A stretch of 6,792 nucleotides of DNA from an uncultured Lachnospiraceae bacterium (GTDB taxonomy: Bacteria > Bacillota > Clostridia > Lachnospirales > Lachnospiraceae). This document shows positions 1 to 6,618 of the stretch, in pieces (the stretch's first letter is position 1; the number at the start of each line of letters is the position of its first letter). Under the pieces are notes generated by a model that saw only the letters and a list, made by a program, of their open reading frames with translations, did no database searches and had not been told where the DNA came from. The stretch is from assembly GCA_905236275.1 (NCBI GenBank), contig CAJOPI010000267.1:1-6792 (forward strand), given 5' to 3'. The position numbers and the translations under genes are program-made.

Positions 1-1728
1 TATAAGGAACTCGCTAACATCATCATCGCTCCCTTGAAGAATCAGCTCCTTTTCCTCTTCAGATAGTTTCGGCACTGAGAATTTTCCGATTGCTGTCTTG
101 TTACATAGAAAATATCCTCCACGAATAGCCTTGCTTTTGTGCTTAAGGTAGTAAGTCATGACTGTGGAGTTGAGGATCCTTACCATTATTTCCGGCTGTA
201 TCTTACCGTTATCGATGATACAGCCGCCATTTATGAAGAGCGCGTCATCATATACGAGAACAAATGAAGGCTCAGCCATATAGTTAGGGTACAGTATCTT
301 GGGATCGTATGACCTAAGTCCCTGCCTACGTCCATACGCATACCATCCTTCCGGATTAGGTTTTCCTTTCTCTCTTGCAGTCAGCTTATCCTTAACGGAG
401 CAGAGATACCGGTATGTACTGGGGAACTTCTCGGATAAAACAGTCTCGTCTATAATTTTTTCGTCATTGTACGGAAATATGATATACCTTAAGACTACCC
501 CTTTCCGTGAAAAATCCGATACCTTATATATAGGTCTGACTATCCCGGCTTCTATTTCAAATATCTCTCCATCAAAAGTGGTGTAGTATCCGTTGTCTTT
601 TTCTTCAACAAGATATATGCTGTCATAAAATGTACATACCTGCATTCTCATATAGTCGCCGAGTCTTAAGGAAAAGCGTTCTATCTGCCTGATATTATAT
701 TTCTCTGTTTCATCAGCAACGCGAAGACCTTCTTTACCAAAGCAGCTTAAGCGCAGCATTCGAAAGTCATCGGCTTCTATGCGAGCGGGTGAAGAGTATC
801 TGATATATTTATGCTTGGCTCGGGTCAGCAGGATTATGCAGCTATATGACATAGCTTTGGCAAATACAGGGGTATCGCTGTAGTCAATTATAGTATCAAC
901 AAGCCCTTCTTCGCTCAAAATAGAACGAATGTCCCGAGAATTTCTCGATGAAAGCAACGAATTGGGGACGATGAAACAACATCTGCCGCTGATATTCATA
1001 TACGATACTGCCTTTTCGATGAACGCTTCAAACATATTAGTCATGCCGGAGGACGAGCGATAGCTGCGGCGTATATAGTCCAATGTGCTCTTATCCATAT
1101 CTTTTGCACTGATATAGGGCGGATTGCCAACTATATAGTCGAAACCTTCGTCATCGACTGTCCAATCCAAGCGTAATGAATCCAGCGTAAATATGTTATC
1201 TCGTAACCCATCAGCTGATTCGCCGTACTTAAGGCAAGTAAGCTTAAGCAGACTTCTGCATCTTCTTACATTTTCATTGAGAATGTCGAATCCATACAGG
1301 TTATTCTCAATGACAGACCTTACAGGTATATCGAACTTATCATGTATTTCCTCTATTGCCGCAAGGAGAAATATCCCGCACCCGCAGCATGGGTCGAGCA
1401 GTTTAATACTTTCATTCCATGATGTTACCGAATCGAGAGTCAGTTTAAGCATATACCTCGCTAAATAAAGCGGAGTAAAAACTATTCCATTACGTGACAC
1501 CGCTCCCGCATCTTCAAAGGATTCAAATAATTGCACCAGATCATCAATCTCGGGTACAAATCCGTTTGACTTAAGAACCGCTTCGCATTCTGAAATACGC
1601 TCTGCATTGTTGTCAAATATAGCCTCGCCGCCGGAAGCGATTCCAAAGTGTTCTAATGCATAGTGAATTGCTGCGGCTTCTTTCTCGCGAGTAGAGAAAC
1701 CTTTCAACGCTCTTATATATATACTCAT
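1..1728 (-). CDS. N6-adenine DNA methyltransferase, TaqI/Eco57I-like (3' end beyond window)
   Basis: Transfers a methyl group from S-adenosylmethionine to the N6 of adenine in DNA. The frame stays open from ATG at 1728 to the left edge, giving 576 residues without a stop. Visible motifs: FTP at residues 84-86 (motif X region), the SAM-binding loop DPCCGCGIF from D112 (motif I), and the catalytic NPPY at 202-205 followed by I-S (motif IV, gamma-class order). About 110 residues precede motif I, with no nuclease motif, so this is not a typical N-terminal-nuclease type IIG enzyme. The C-terminal part resembles the TaqI-type target-recognition domain: EGWYAYGRRQGL at 460-471, then a 'LYPNY...PSFV', 'FINGGCII' and 'IRGGYF...VPKL' series ending near residue 552. 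The start is supported by an upstream GGTGAT ribosome site and a good promoter. It is divergent from the helicase, with which it probably works. Family is confident; target sequence, total length and C-terminal fusions are unknown. Confidence 0.9.
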   Translation of the reverse strand, partial: MSIYIRALKGFSTREKEAAAIHYALEHFGIASGGEAIFDNNAERISECEAVLKSNGFVPEIDDLVQLFESFEDAGAVSRNGIVFTPLYLARYMLKLTLDSVTSWNESIKLLDPCCGCGIFLLAAIEEIHDKFDIPVRSVIENNLYGFDILNENVRRCRSLLKLTCLKYGESADGLRDNIFTLDSLRLDWTVDDEGFDYIVGNPPYISAKDMDKSTLDYIRRSYRSSSGMTNMFEAFIEKAVSYMNISGRCCFIVPNSLLSSRNSRDIRSILSEEGLVDTIIDYSDTPVFAKAMSYSCIILLTRAKHKYIRYSSPARIEADDFRMLRLSCFGKEGLRVADETEKYNIRQIERFSLRLGDYMRMQVCTFYDSIYLVEEKDNGYYTTFDGEIFEIEAGIVRPIYKVSDFSRKGVVLRYIIFPYNDEKIIDETVLSEKFPSTYRYLCSVKDKLTAREKGKPNPEGWYAYGRRQGLRSYDPKILYPNYMAEPSFVLVYDDALFINGGCIIDNGKIQPEIMVRILNSTVMTYYLKHKSKAIRGGYFLCNKTAIGKFSVPKLSEEEKELILQGSDDDVSEFLI

Positions 1729-1761
1729 TTTATCACCGTCAACCAAAATTGTATATCTATA

Positions 1762-1790
1762 ATGATAGCTTATTATGCTGCATTTGTCAA
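1762..1790 (-). promoter_or_regulatory. sigma-A-type promoter of the methyltransferase
   Basis: Read on the minus strand, TTGACA (1790-1785) is followed after exactly 17 nt by TATCAT (1767-1762). That is a perfect -35 and a 5/6 -10. Transcription would start near 1755, leaving a short leader of about 25-30 nt before the ATG at 1728. The imperfect palindrome ATTGTATATCTATAAT (1748-1763) overlaps the -10 and start site and could be an operator. Confidence 0.75.
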
Positions 1791-1794
1791 TACC

Positions 1795-1870
1795 GGTGTG
1801 GCGAAGTCGATACCTTTTTCAAAGAAATGACCTTTTTTGTATAAATCGCCGGAACACCCACTATCGACTT
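1795..1870. other. inverted-repeat block between divergent promoters
   Basis: AAGTCGATA (1804-1812) recurs as its exact reverse complement TATCGACTT (1862-1870). A second, interleaved pair is GGTGTGGCG (1795-1803) with CGCC (1847-1850) and ACACC (1854-1858). Between them ACCTTTTT occurs twice, 18 bp apart (1812 and 1830). The block lies upstream of both promoters and should not be transcribed by either, so it is more likely a protein-binding or methylation-sensitive control site than an RNA structure. The function is inferred; the repeats are directly visible. Confidence 0.45.
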
Positions 1871-1924
1871 TAGAAAAAATGAACGAAATTTTGCCGATTT
1901 TGTTAAATTTTCAAAAATTGGGGC

Positions 1925-1954
1925 TTGACAGTGTATACAAAAATATGATATAAT
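1925..1954 (+). promoter_or_regulatory. consensus promoter of the helicase
   Basis: TTGACA (1925-1930) and TATAAT (1949-1954) are both perfect sigma-A hexamers, separated by 18 bp. The palindrome TGTATACA (1932-1939) sits in the spacer and is a candidate operator. Expected start of transcription is near 1961, giving a 5' leader of about 66 nt before the ATG at 2027. This is the strongest promoter in the window, so an active control device downstream would make sense. Confidence 0.85.
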
Positions 1955-1985
1955 AAATATAAAGGTGGACTTATACCTTATTTAT

Positions 1986-2010
1986 TGCCGCATGCTTATG
2001 TGGCATTTTT
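1986..2010 (+). terminator. terminator-like hairpin in the helicase leader (attenuator candidate)
   Basis: TGCCGCAT (1986-1993), loop GCTT and ATGTGGCA (1998-2005) form an 8-bp stem with one G-U pair, followed at once by TTTTT (2006-2010) and then ATTT. That is the layout of a rho-independent terminator. It lies between the promoter start (about 1961) and the helicase ribosome site (2015). A smaller hairpin, AAGGT (1962-1966) with ACCTT (1975-1979), precedes it. I infer conditional read-through, that is attenuation. A DNA operator is the alternative reading. Confidence 0.5.
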
Positions 2011-2014
2011 ATTT

Positions 2015-2020
2015 GAGGGA
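2015..2020 (+). promoter_or_regulatory. ribosome binding site deciding the helicase start
   Basis: GAGGGA lies 6 nt before the ATG at 2027. The frame could be extended upstream to a TTG at 1985, but that codon has no properly spaced ribosome site and sits at the edge of the leader hairpin, so 2027 is preferred. Confidence 0.75.
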
Positions 2021-2026
2021 TTTAAT

Positions 2027-4558
2027 ATGGGAGAAACATCTCTATCTTCTGAGAACCTTGATGGGTTGCTTCAGGAATTGTTAAACAGCGGAGCGGCTCA
2101 GTTCCGGGAACTTGAATTTTACGACCTTAACGAACATGACACGATAATAAGAAAAAAGATGTCACAGCGAGATATTATTTCGGATATCATTTCATCGTCG
2201 CTTGATGCCGTTAACGGTAAGGAATATAAGGACTTTTTCATAACTTCATCGACCGGCTCCGGTAAGTCGATTTTATTTCAACTGCCATCTTATTATTTCA
2301 GCCGGCGGCAGGAAGTGTTGCTGACGATAGTAGTTACCCCACTGATAGCGCTGATGCATGACCAAGTACAGAGTATTAGGGCAAGAGGACATGACTTTGC
2401 TGCCTATATCGACTCTACATGCTCCGCCAACGAACGTAACGAGTTATTCGCCAATGTCAGAAAGGGTAAGGTCTCACTGCTGTATGCAGCCCCCGAGACG
2501 CTCGTATCACTTAAGATAGATGATGTCATAGGAAACCGAAAGATAGGTCTTTTTGTCATAGATGAAGCTCATACAGTAACAACATGGGGAAGAGATTTTC
2601 GCCCGCATTACTGGTTTCTCGTCGATTTTTTGAGACAATTGCGAAAAAGTGCAAAGTTTCCGGTGCTCTGCCTTACAGCAACAGCTGTTTATGGCGGCAA
2701 AAATGATATGGTCAAAAAGACGATAGAGATTCTTGATATGCACAACACAAACGTGCATATAGGTATAGTCCGCCGCAGCGATATAAGATTTGAGTTTACA
2801 TCGGATCTCCGGCAAAAGAAAACTGATGTAGTCAAAGAAAGAATAAGAAGATTTGTCAATAATGATGAGAAGACGATAGTATATTTTCCCTATACATCTC
2901 AAATTACATCTTCGATCCCACGTGACATACAAGACAAGATAAGCATCTATCACGGCAGCTTAAGTAACCGGGAAAAAGATGACAACCTGAGAAAATTCAG
3001 AGATAACGAGACAGTTGTAATGCTTTGTACCAAGGCATTCGGGATGGGTGTGGATATCAGCGACATTGTTAACTGTTATCATTACGCTCCCACCGGCGAA
3101 ATAGAAGATTATGTACAGGAAGTAGGAAGATGCGCAAGGAAAGAGGGAATGCAGGGGACTGCATATTATGACTATACAGGCAAAGATATAGGCTACATAA
3201 GATCTCTTCATTATCTTTCAGCACTCAAAAAAGGACAAGTCAGTAATGTTATCTATCGGCTGGTTCATGAGATAAAAAACAGACCAAATAGTCCAAATGG
3301 GGTCTATGATATCTTACTTTCTCCGGAGGAGTTTCGCTGTTTTGGCAGCGGTAATCCCAAAACGCAGGCTAATGCCTCCGAAAGGCTGAAGCTGTGTCTA
3401 TTACTGATATCTGATGTAGTAAATGCATCTTCCGGCAGACGTCGAATGACGGTTTATCCCGGTGGTGTCAATACCACTTGTTTGGTATTTGTCAGCAATA
3501 ATAATATTGATGTATTCTCGAAAAATTACAAAAGCAGTAAATTAGTAGAGGAAAACTATAATGAAGCGGGAAACCTCTACGAACTTGATCTGGAACCTAT
3601 TTGGCAGGCAAAGAAGCCTGACGGTTCGTTTTCCGAGTTCAAAACCGAATTTTTCAGCTCGATAGAGAGTATATTCCGCCGATACCTTAAGCTCGAAGTC
3701 ATAACAGAAATTGGATCTTTTGATGAATTGTTTGATAAATACAGAGAATATACAGAAATCTTTATTAATACCTTATCTGACTTCAAAAAGCCGTTCATAT
3801 ATGATGAATTTGAGAACAAATTTGTTGAGAAGTGTAAAGATGTAATTTCCGACAAAGATACGATGGAACCGGAAAGTGCAACAGATGACGATGCCGGAGA
3901 AGAAACCGCCCTAATTACATCCGGGCTTAAGACTGAAACTGAAATTGAAAGCAGTTCTTTTGCCGATATCGCCTATTCATTTTTCGAGTTGTTCCTTGCG
4001 TCAAATGATAAGGATGATAATAAAATTTTTCGGAAAGTGAAGACTGATTCTGATCAAATACAGAGATACAAAGTAATTGAAAAGATAAATTACTCCGATA
4101 TTATCACTAATCTGGATAAAAGTATGCATGATATGCTAAACTCAAAGCCATGGGAAAAGCAGGAGATCGATACCGGGGCAGGAAACGCTGAAGTGACAGC
4201 TTTTACTGTTTATGTTCTGGAAAAGAATAAAGAGCTTAGCCTGATGTCATTGGAAGTGCTGAGGATACTTGACTTGCTTTACTATCGTGTCGGCGGCGGA
4301 ACCAATGCGAAAATGATGGTAAAGATAAGAGGGAGAATCGCTCTATACGGTATCAAGAAAGGCTGCCACGAACTAATAGACCAGAACGAGGAAAGATTTG
4401 AGCGTTCTACGAAGTTTCTCGACCGTTTCTTACGCTCGGAGCTTACTTCAGAACAACGTTGGGATATAATTGAACACTATTTTCTTGGCAATTCCGATGC
4501 TGCCGAACGAATACTTGAAGGAGCGCATGAGCCTGATATGATAACTATGAAGGAATAG
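2027..4558 (+). CDS. RecQ-like SF2 DNA helicase with a novel C-terminal region
   Basis: Predicted 843-residue ATP-dependent DNA helicase. Numbered from the ATG at 2027, the motor has Walker A TGSGKS (76-81), motif Ia TPLIALMHDQV (104-114), YAAPETL (153-159), DEAH (179-182), the RecQ-type aromatic-rich loop WGRDFRPHY (187-195), motif III LTATA (216-220), motif IV near 283-289, motif V TKAFGMGVDISDI (335-347) and motif VI QEVGRCAR (364-371). These match RecQ in order and wording. The typical RecQ C-terminus is absent: I find no cluster of four cysteines for a zinc site and no recognisable HRDC domain. Instead about 460 residues follow that I do not recognise, split by an acidic, Ser/Thr-rich linker near 611-643 and ending in a helical stretch. 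This is larger than a usual bacterial RecQ of roughly 600 residues. The divergent adenine methylase and nearby integrase suggest a defence role rather than housekeeping repair. Motor assignment is firm; function is inferred. Confidence 0.9.
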   Translation: MGETSLSSENLDGLLQELLNSGAAQFRELEFYDLNEHDTIIRKKMSQRDIISDIISSSLDAVNGKEYKDFFITSSTGSGKSILFQLPSYYFSRRQEVLLTIVVTPLIALMHDQVQSIRARGHDFAAYIDSTCSANERNELFANVRKGKVSLLYAAPETLVSLKIDDVIGNRKIGLFVIDEAHTVTTWGRDFRPHYWFLVDFLRQLRKSAKFPVLCLTATAVYGGKNDMVKKTIEILDMHNTNVHIGIVRRSDIRFEFTSDLRQKKTDVVKERIRRFVNNDEKTIVYFPYTSQITSSIPRDIQDKISIYHGSLSNREKDDNLRKFRDNETVVMLCTKAFGMGVDISDIVNCYHYAPTGEIEDYVQEVGRCARKEGMQGTAYYDYTGKDIGYIRSLHYLSALKKGQVSNVIYRLVHEIKNRPNSPNGVYDILLSPEEFRCFGSGNPKTQANASERLKLCLLLISDVVNASSGRRRMTVYPGGVNTTCLVFVSNNNIDVFSKNYKSSKLVEENYNEAGNLYELDLEPIWQAKKPDGSFSEFKTEFFSSIESIFRRYLKLEVITEIGSFDELFDKYREYTEIFINTLSDFKKPFIYDEFENKFVEKCKDVISDKDTMEPESATDDDAGEETALITSGLKTETEIESSSFADIAYSFFELFLASNDKDDNKIFRKVKTDSDQIQRYKVIEKINYSDIITNLDKSMHDMLNSKPWEKQEIDTGAGNAEVTAFTVYVLEKNKELSLMSLEVLRILDLLYYRVGGGTNAKMMVKIRGRIALYGIKKGCHELIDQNEERFERSTKFLDRFLRSELTSEQRWDIIEHYFLGNSDAAERILEGAHEPDMITMKE

Positions 4559-4560
4559 AA

Positions 4561-4594
4561 CAATACCCTGTATATTACACTATACAGGGTATTG
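4561..4594. terminator. perfect hairpin between convergent genes, probable bidirectional terminator
   Basis: CAATACCCTGTATA (4561-4574), loop TTACAC and TATACAGGGTATTG (4581-4594) give a perfect 14-bp stem. It begins 2 nt after the helicase stop and ends 8 nt before the integrase stop codon, the usual place for a shared terminator. Neither side has a clean U-tract, although the minus-strand exit is T-rich (TTCTATTCCTT). Tyrosine integrases often sit with their 3' end beside the attachment site, so an att core with a 6-bp centre is the alternative. Confidence 0.6.
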
Positions 4595-4602
4595 AACGAT
4601 TG

Positions 4603-6024
4603 TTATTCAGTTGTCGATGTCGGGGTCACGTTATCCGAGGGATCGTTCTTGTTCTCATTCCTATTTCTATTCCTAAGAACACTGAATCTTGCTTCATCTG
4701 CTTTATCCCTTGTTTCATCCAGAACATGAGAGTAAATCTTCAACAGCACCTCCGGAGTATGACCAAGTACAGCTGCAGCGGTAACTGCATCTACTCCTTT
4801 GGCAATCATTTCAGATGCCGTTGTATGCCTGAGCGCATGAGGGTGAATGTGCGGCAGATCATTTTCAGAACTGAATTTATCGAGCCATTGCGTAATAGAA
4901 TCGGGATTCATCATCTCTCCGTTATTCTGCGTGAACACATACTCGGTATCAACCCATTTACTGCCGTATATTCTACGGCGTTCCTCCTGCTCGGCTTTGT
5001 ATAGCTTAAGCAGCGCAATTGTCTCCGGCGAAAGGTTTACTATACGTTTTTTGTAGTTCTTAGGCAGTGATTCATAAATTCCGCGTTTCTTGGAGTAGTG
5101 CAGCGCACATGCTATATACCATGTGCCTTTTTCAAGGTCAATGTATTTCCATTTTGCACCGGCTGCCTCCCCGCGTCTCGCACCTGAGTCTATAAGCATA
5201 TAGGTAAGTGTCCGCCACTTTAGCGGCTTTTTATCGAGAGCATCAAGGATCGCGTCTACCTCATGCTGCTGATAATATGTAGGATCTTTGCTTCTTACTA
5301 TGGGAGGGTCGGCATTTCCCGCAGGGTTTACAGAAATTATGCTTTCTTTCACTGCCTGAGTCAGCACGGTTGATATAAACACATGATATTCGCGTATCGT
5401 TTTGGGTGCCAATGGAGCGGTATTTTTAGTAATAGTGAACAGTTTCTCTGTTGGCATACCAAGTTCTTTAGCGATTTTGTCAGCGTTTTTCTTAAGTATA
5501 GTTTCGCCATTGAGAGCGCATCCAATAGTGGAAGTAGATATACCTGTCCTGCGATGCATTTCAGATCTACTTATATTTCTCTCATCGAATTCTTTCTTAA
5601 GCTCGGGTTTTGCCACTGCTTTGTCATCTTCAAGACGAACACCTTCTCTGCTCAGGGAAGCGTAGAAATCGTTTAATATCTTTGTCGAGATATCAGAAAG
5701 TTCAAGCCTTCCTATAGCATCATCTGTGCGTTCTGACAGTTCGCGATAACGATCGACCGTTCTTGCGGAAAGTCCCTTACGCTCTTTAAGTTCTATAACA
5801 TATTTCGCATAGTCGGCGAATATAGGCATCTTAGTGAGCGTCCTGCCGTGTTTGACCTCCCCTTCAAATTCGTATGCGACGCGCTGTACCTCTTTTTCCA
5901 TCTGTCGATCGGTCAAACTTTTATTACGCTTTAAACTCTTTTTATACGGTTTGCCATTGTGGTAAACAACGATACGATATGACGTTATTTCACCGTTTTT
6001 GTTTTTCCTCGGTTCAATGTTCAT
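4603..6024 (-). CDS. int: tyrosine recombinase/integrase with inserted XRE-type HTH
   Basis: Catalyses site-specific insertion and excision of the element through a covalent 3'-phosphotyrosine intermediate. The protein has 473 residues. It starts with a basic arm-binding domain (1-60), followed by the SAM-like core-binding domain (about 66-130, resuming at about 205-235) and the catalytic domain (about 250-445). The catalytic set is complete: R283 in GARRGE, K322, H396 and R399 in HALRH, H422 in LGH, and nucleophile Y431 in KIYSHV. Residues about 141-197 interrupt the core-binding domain with a helix-turn-helix resembling Cro/C1 repressors (RSEMHRRTG, then ISTSTIGCALNG). I recall such insertions in clostridial integrases, but the role is not known to me. 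The tail is low-complexity (RNRNRNENKN at 451-460, then a Ser/Thr-rich end). The start is set by AGGAGG 7 nt upstream. The gene lies downstream of the excisionase on the same strand. Intact and probably functional. Confidence 0.95.
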   Translation of the reverse strand: MNIEPRKNKNGEITSYRIVVYHNGKPYKKSLKRNKSLTDRQMEKEVQRVAYEFEGEVKHGRTLTKMPIFADYAKYVIELKERKGLSARTVDRYRELSERTDDAIGRLELSDISTKILNDFYASLSREGVRLEDDKAVAKPELKKEFDERNISRSEMHRRTGISTSTIGCALNGETILKKNADKIAKELGMPTEKLFTITKNTAPLAPKTIREYHVFISTVLTQAVKESIISVNPAGNADPPIVRSKDPTYYQQHEVDAILDALDKKPLKWRTLTYMLIDSGARRGEAAGAKWKYIDLEKGTWYIACALHYSKKRGIYESLPKNYKKRIVNLSPETIALLKLYKAEQEERRRIYGSKWVDTEYVFTQNNGEMMNPDSITQWLDKFSSENDLPHIHPHALRHTTASEMIAKGVDAVTAAAVLGHTPEVLLKIYSHVLDETRDKADEARFSVLRNRNRNENKNDPSDNVTPTSTTE

Positions 6025-6249
6025 CTCAATTCCTCCTTTGGATTGAACTTTTGACTTTTTCTTAAGGTTGGTTTCTTACGGCTATTCACTTAAGGGAATT
6101 TCCAAAACCCTTTCGGGAGAAACCTTGTCGCTCGCGCCGACTGATGCGTCAAGTATCCTCACCGGGTACCGGTCCATTTTCAGAGCCTTTCCCTGAATTC
6201 AACGCAATTGGCACGGCTTCTCTTCCAAAATGGGTTTTTAGAGTTTTCC
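6025..6249 (-). ncRNA. structured xis-int spacer, candidate leader or regulatory RNA
   Basis: A 225-nt non-coding gap inside an otherwise compact same-strand pair. On the minus strand it can form TTCAGG/TCTGAA (6197-6192 with 6184-6179), ACCGG-TAC-CCGGT (6173-6161), GTCG/CGAC with a 7-nt loop (6141-6138 with 6130-6127), and CCC-GAAA-GGG with a GNRA tetraloop (6117-6108). The last lies inside a long-range 7-bp pairing GGTTTCT/AGAAACC (6124-6118 with 6076-6070). Two CTTAAG copies (6089-6094, 6061-6066) could pair across that stem as a pseudoknot. The integrase ribosome site AGGAGG (6037-6032) closes the region. I do not recognise a known riboswitch, group I/II intron core or self-cleaving ribozyme. 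An integrase-dosage leader or protein-binding DNA are possible; the RNA call is inference. Confidence 0.35.
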
Positions 6250-6489
6250 TTAAGTAACTGCACCCGCTCTCCTGAATGTGGGGTTGATATCGCCGCGTTC
6301 GCAGCAGAGCGCCCACGCGAGAAAAGCATCCCAAGGGATAAGTACTGTGCGGTCTATCCTGTTATGAGGGATAATGTTGCGGTCGATGAGCTTGCGCAAA
6401 GCATAGAGCGATATATTAATGCCCATCTCTTTGGCTTTAGCGACCGTTTCCTGCATATTATAGACCTCAGGCTTAAAACCTTCCAACAT
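6250..6489 (-). CDS. xis: excisionase-like small DNA-binding protein
   Basis: A 79-residue protein with the layout of an excisionase or AlpA/MerR-like winged helix: an N-terminal Met-Gln-Glu lead-in, a helix-turn-helix (KAKEMGINISLYALRKLIDR, about residues 18-37), then a wing-like IIPHNRIDRTVLIPWDAFLAWA. The phrase 'xxLRxxIxxxxIPxxRIxRxxLIPxDAF' is typical of Firmicutes Xis proteins. In such elements Xis bends DNA at the attachment site and biases integrase towards excision. The start at 6489 is chosen because AGGAGG lies 8 nt upstream; an in-frame ATG at 6561 would add 24 residues but overrides that site. It precedes the integrase on the same strand, separated by the structured spacer. Role assigned by context and short-motif likeness. 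Confidence 0.75.
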   Translation of the reverse strand: MLEGFKPEVYNMQETVAKAKEMGINISLYALRKLIDRNIIPHNRIDRTVLIPWDAFLAWALCCERGDINPTFRRAGAVT

Positions 6490-6497
6490 AGGACAGT

Positions 6498-6503
6498 CCT
6501 CCT
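6498..6503 (-). promoter_or_regulatory. ribosome binding site deciding the xis start
   Basis: On the minus strand GAAAGGAGGA includes a full AGGAGG, 8 nt from the ATG at 6489. It fixes the start against the longer frame that opens at 6561. Confidence 0.8.
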
Positions 6504-6505
6504 TT

Positions 6506-6540
6506 CTATATATTCGAACGAATCCTCGCTCTATATATAG
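6506..6540 (-). promoter_or_regulatory. dyad in the xis leader, possible operator
   Basis: CTATATA (6506-6512) and TATATAG (6534-6540) are inverted copies that flank a second small dyad, ATTCG-AA-CGAAT (6512-6523). The structure sits just upstream of the xis ribosome site, where a repressor or Xis itself could bind, or where a leader hairpin could form. The region is AT-rich, so part of this may be chance. Confidence 0.3.
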
Positions 6541-6618
6541 TATGATTAATGAAAATAGCATGTTGGTATCCGAGATAGAAAAGTGGAATAGCTGTTAAGA
6601 AGATAACAATCTTGTAAT

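Noticed and set aside
1985..2026. TTG start for the helicase, adding 14 residues
   Set aside because: It lacks a well-spaced ribosome site and lies in the leader hairpin; the ATG at 2027 has GAGGGA 6 nt upstream.
2507..2953. 148-residue antisense open frame within the helicase
   Set aside because: It lies wholly opposite the conserved helicase motor and is Cys/Tyr-rich in the manner of a reverse-complement shadow, with no clear ribosome site.
6025..6249. Group I/II intron fragment, hammerhead ribozyme or c-di-GMP riboswitch in the xis-int spacer
   Set aside because: I checked for the usual core words (intron P/Q/R/S elements, domain V, CUGAUGA...GAAA, riboswitch cores) and found none intact.
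6149..6334. 61-residue minus-strand frame overlapping xis and the spacer
   Set aside because: It overlaps xis in another frame, has no ribosome site and resembles no protein I know; the xis frame explains the region better.
6208..6540. 110-residue plus-strand frame opposite xis
   Set aside because: It is antisense to the excisionase, which has a strong ribosome site and family features; no supporting start signal here.
6490..6561. 24-residue N-terminal extension of xis
   Set aside because: The extension reads through the AGGAGG ribosome site and the AT-rich dyad, and excisionases of this type are usually about 65-80 residues.
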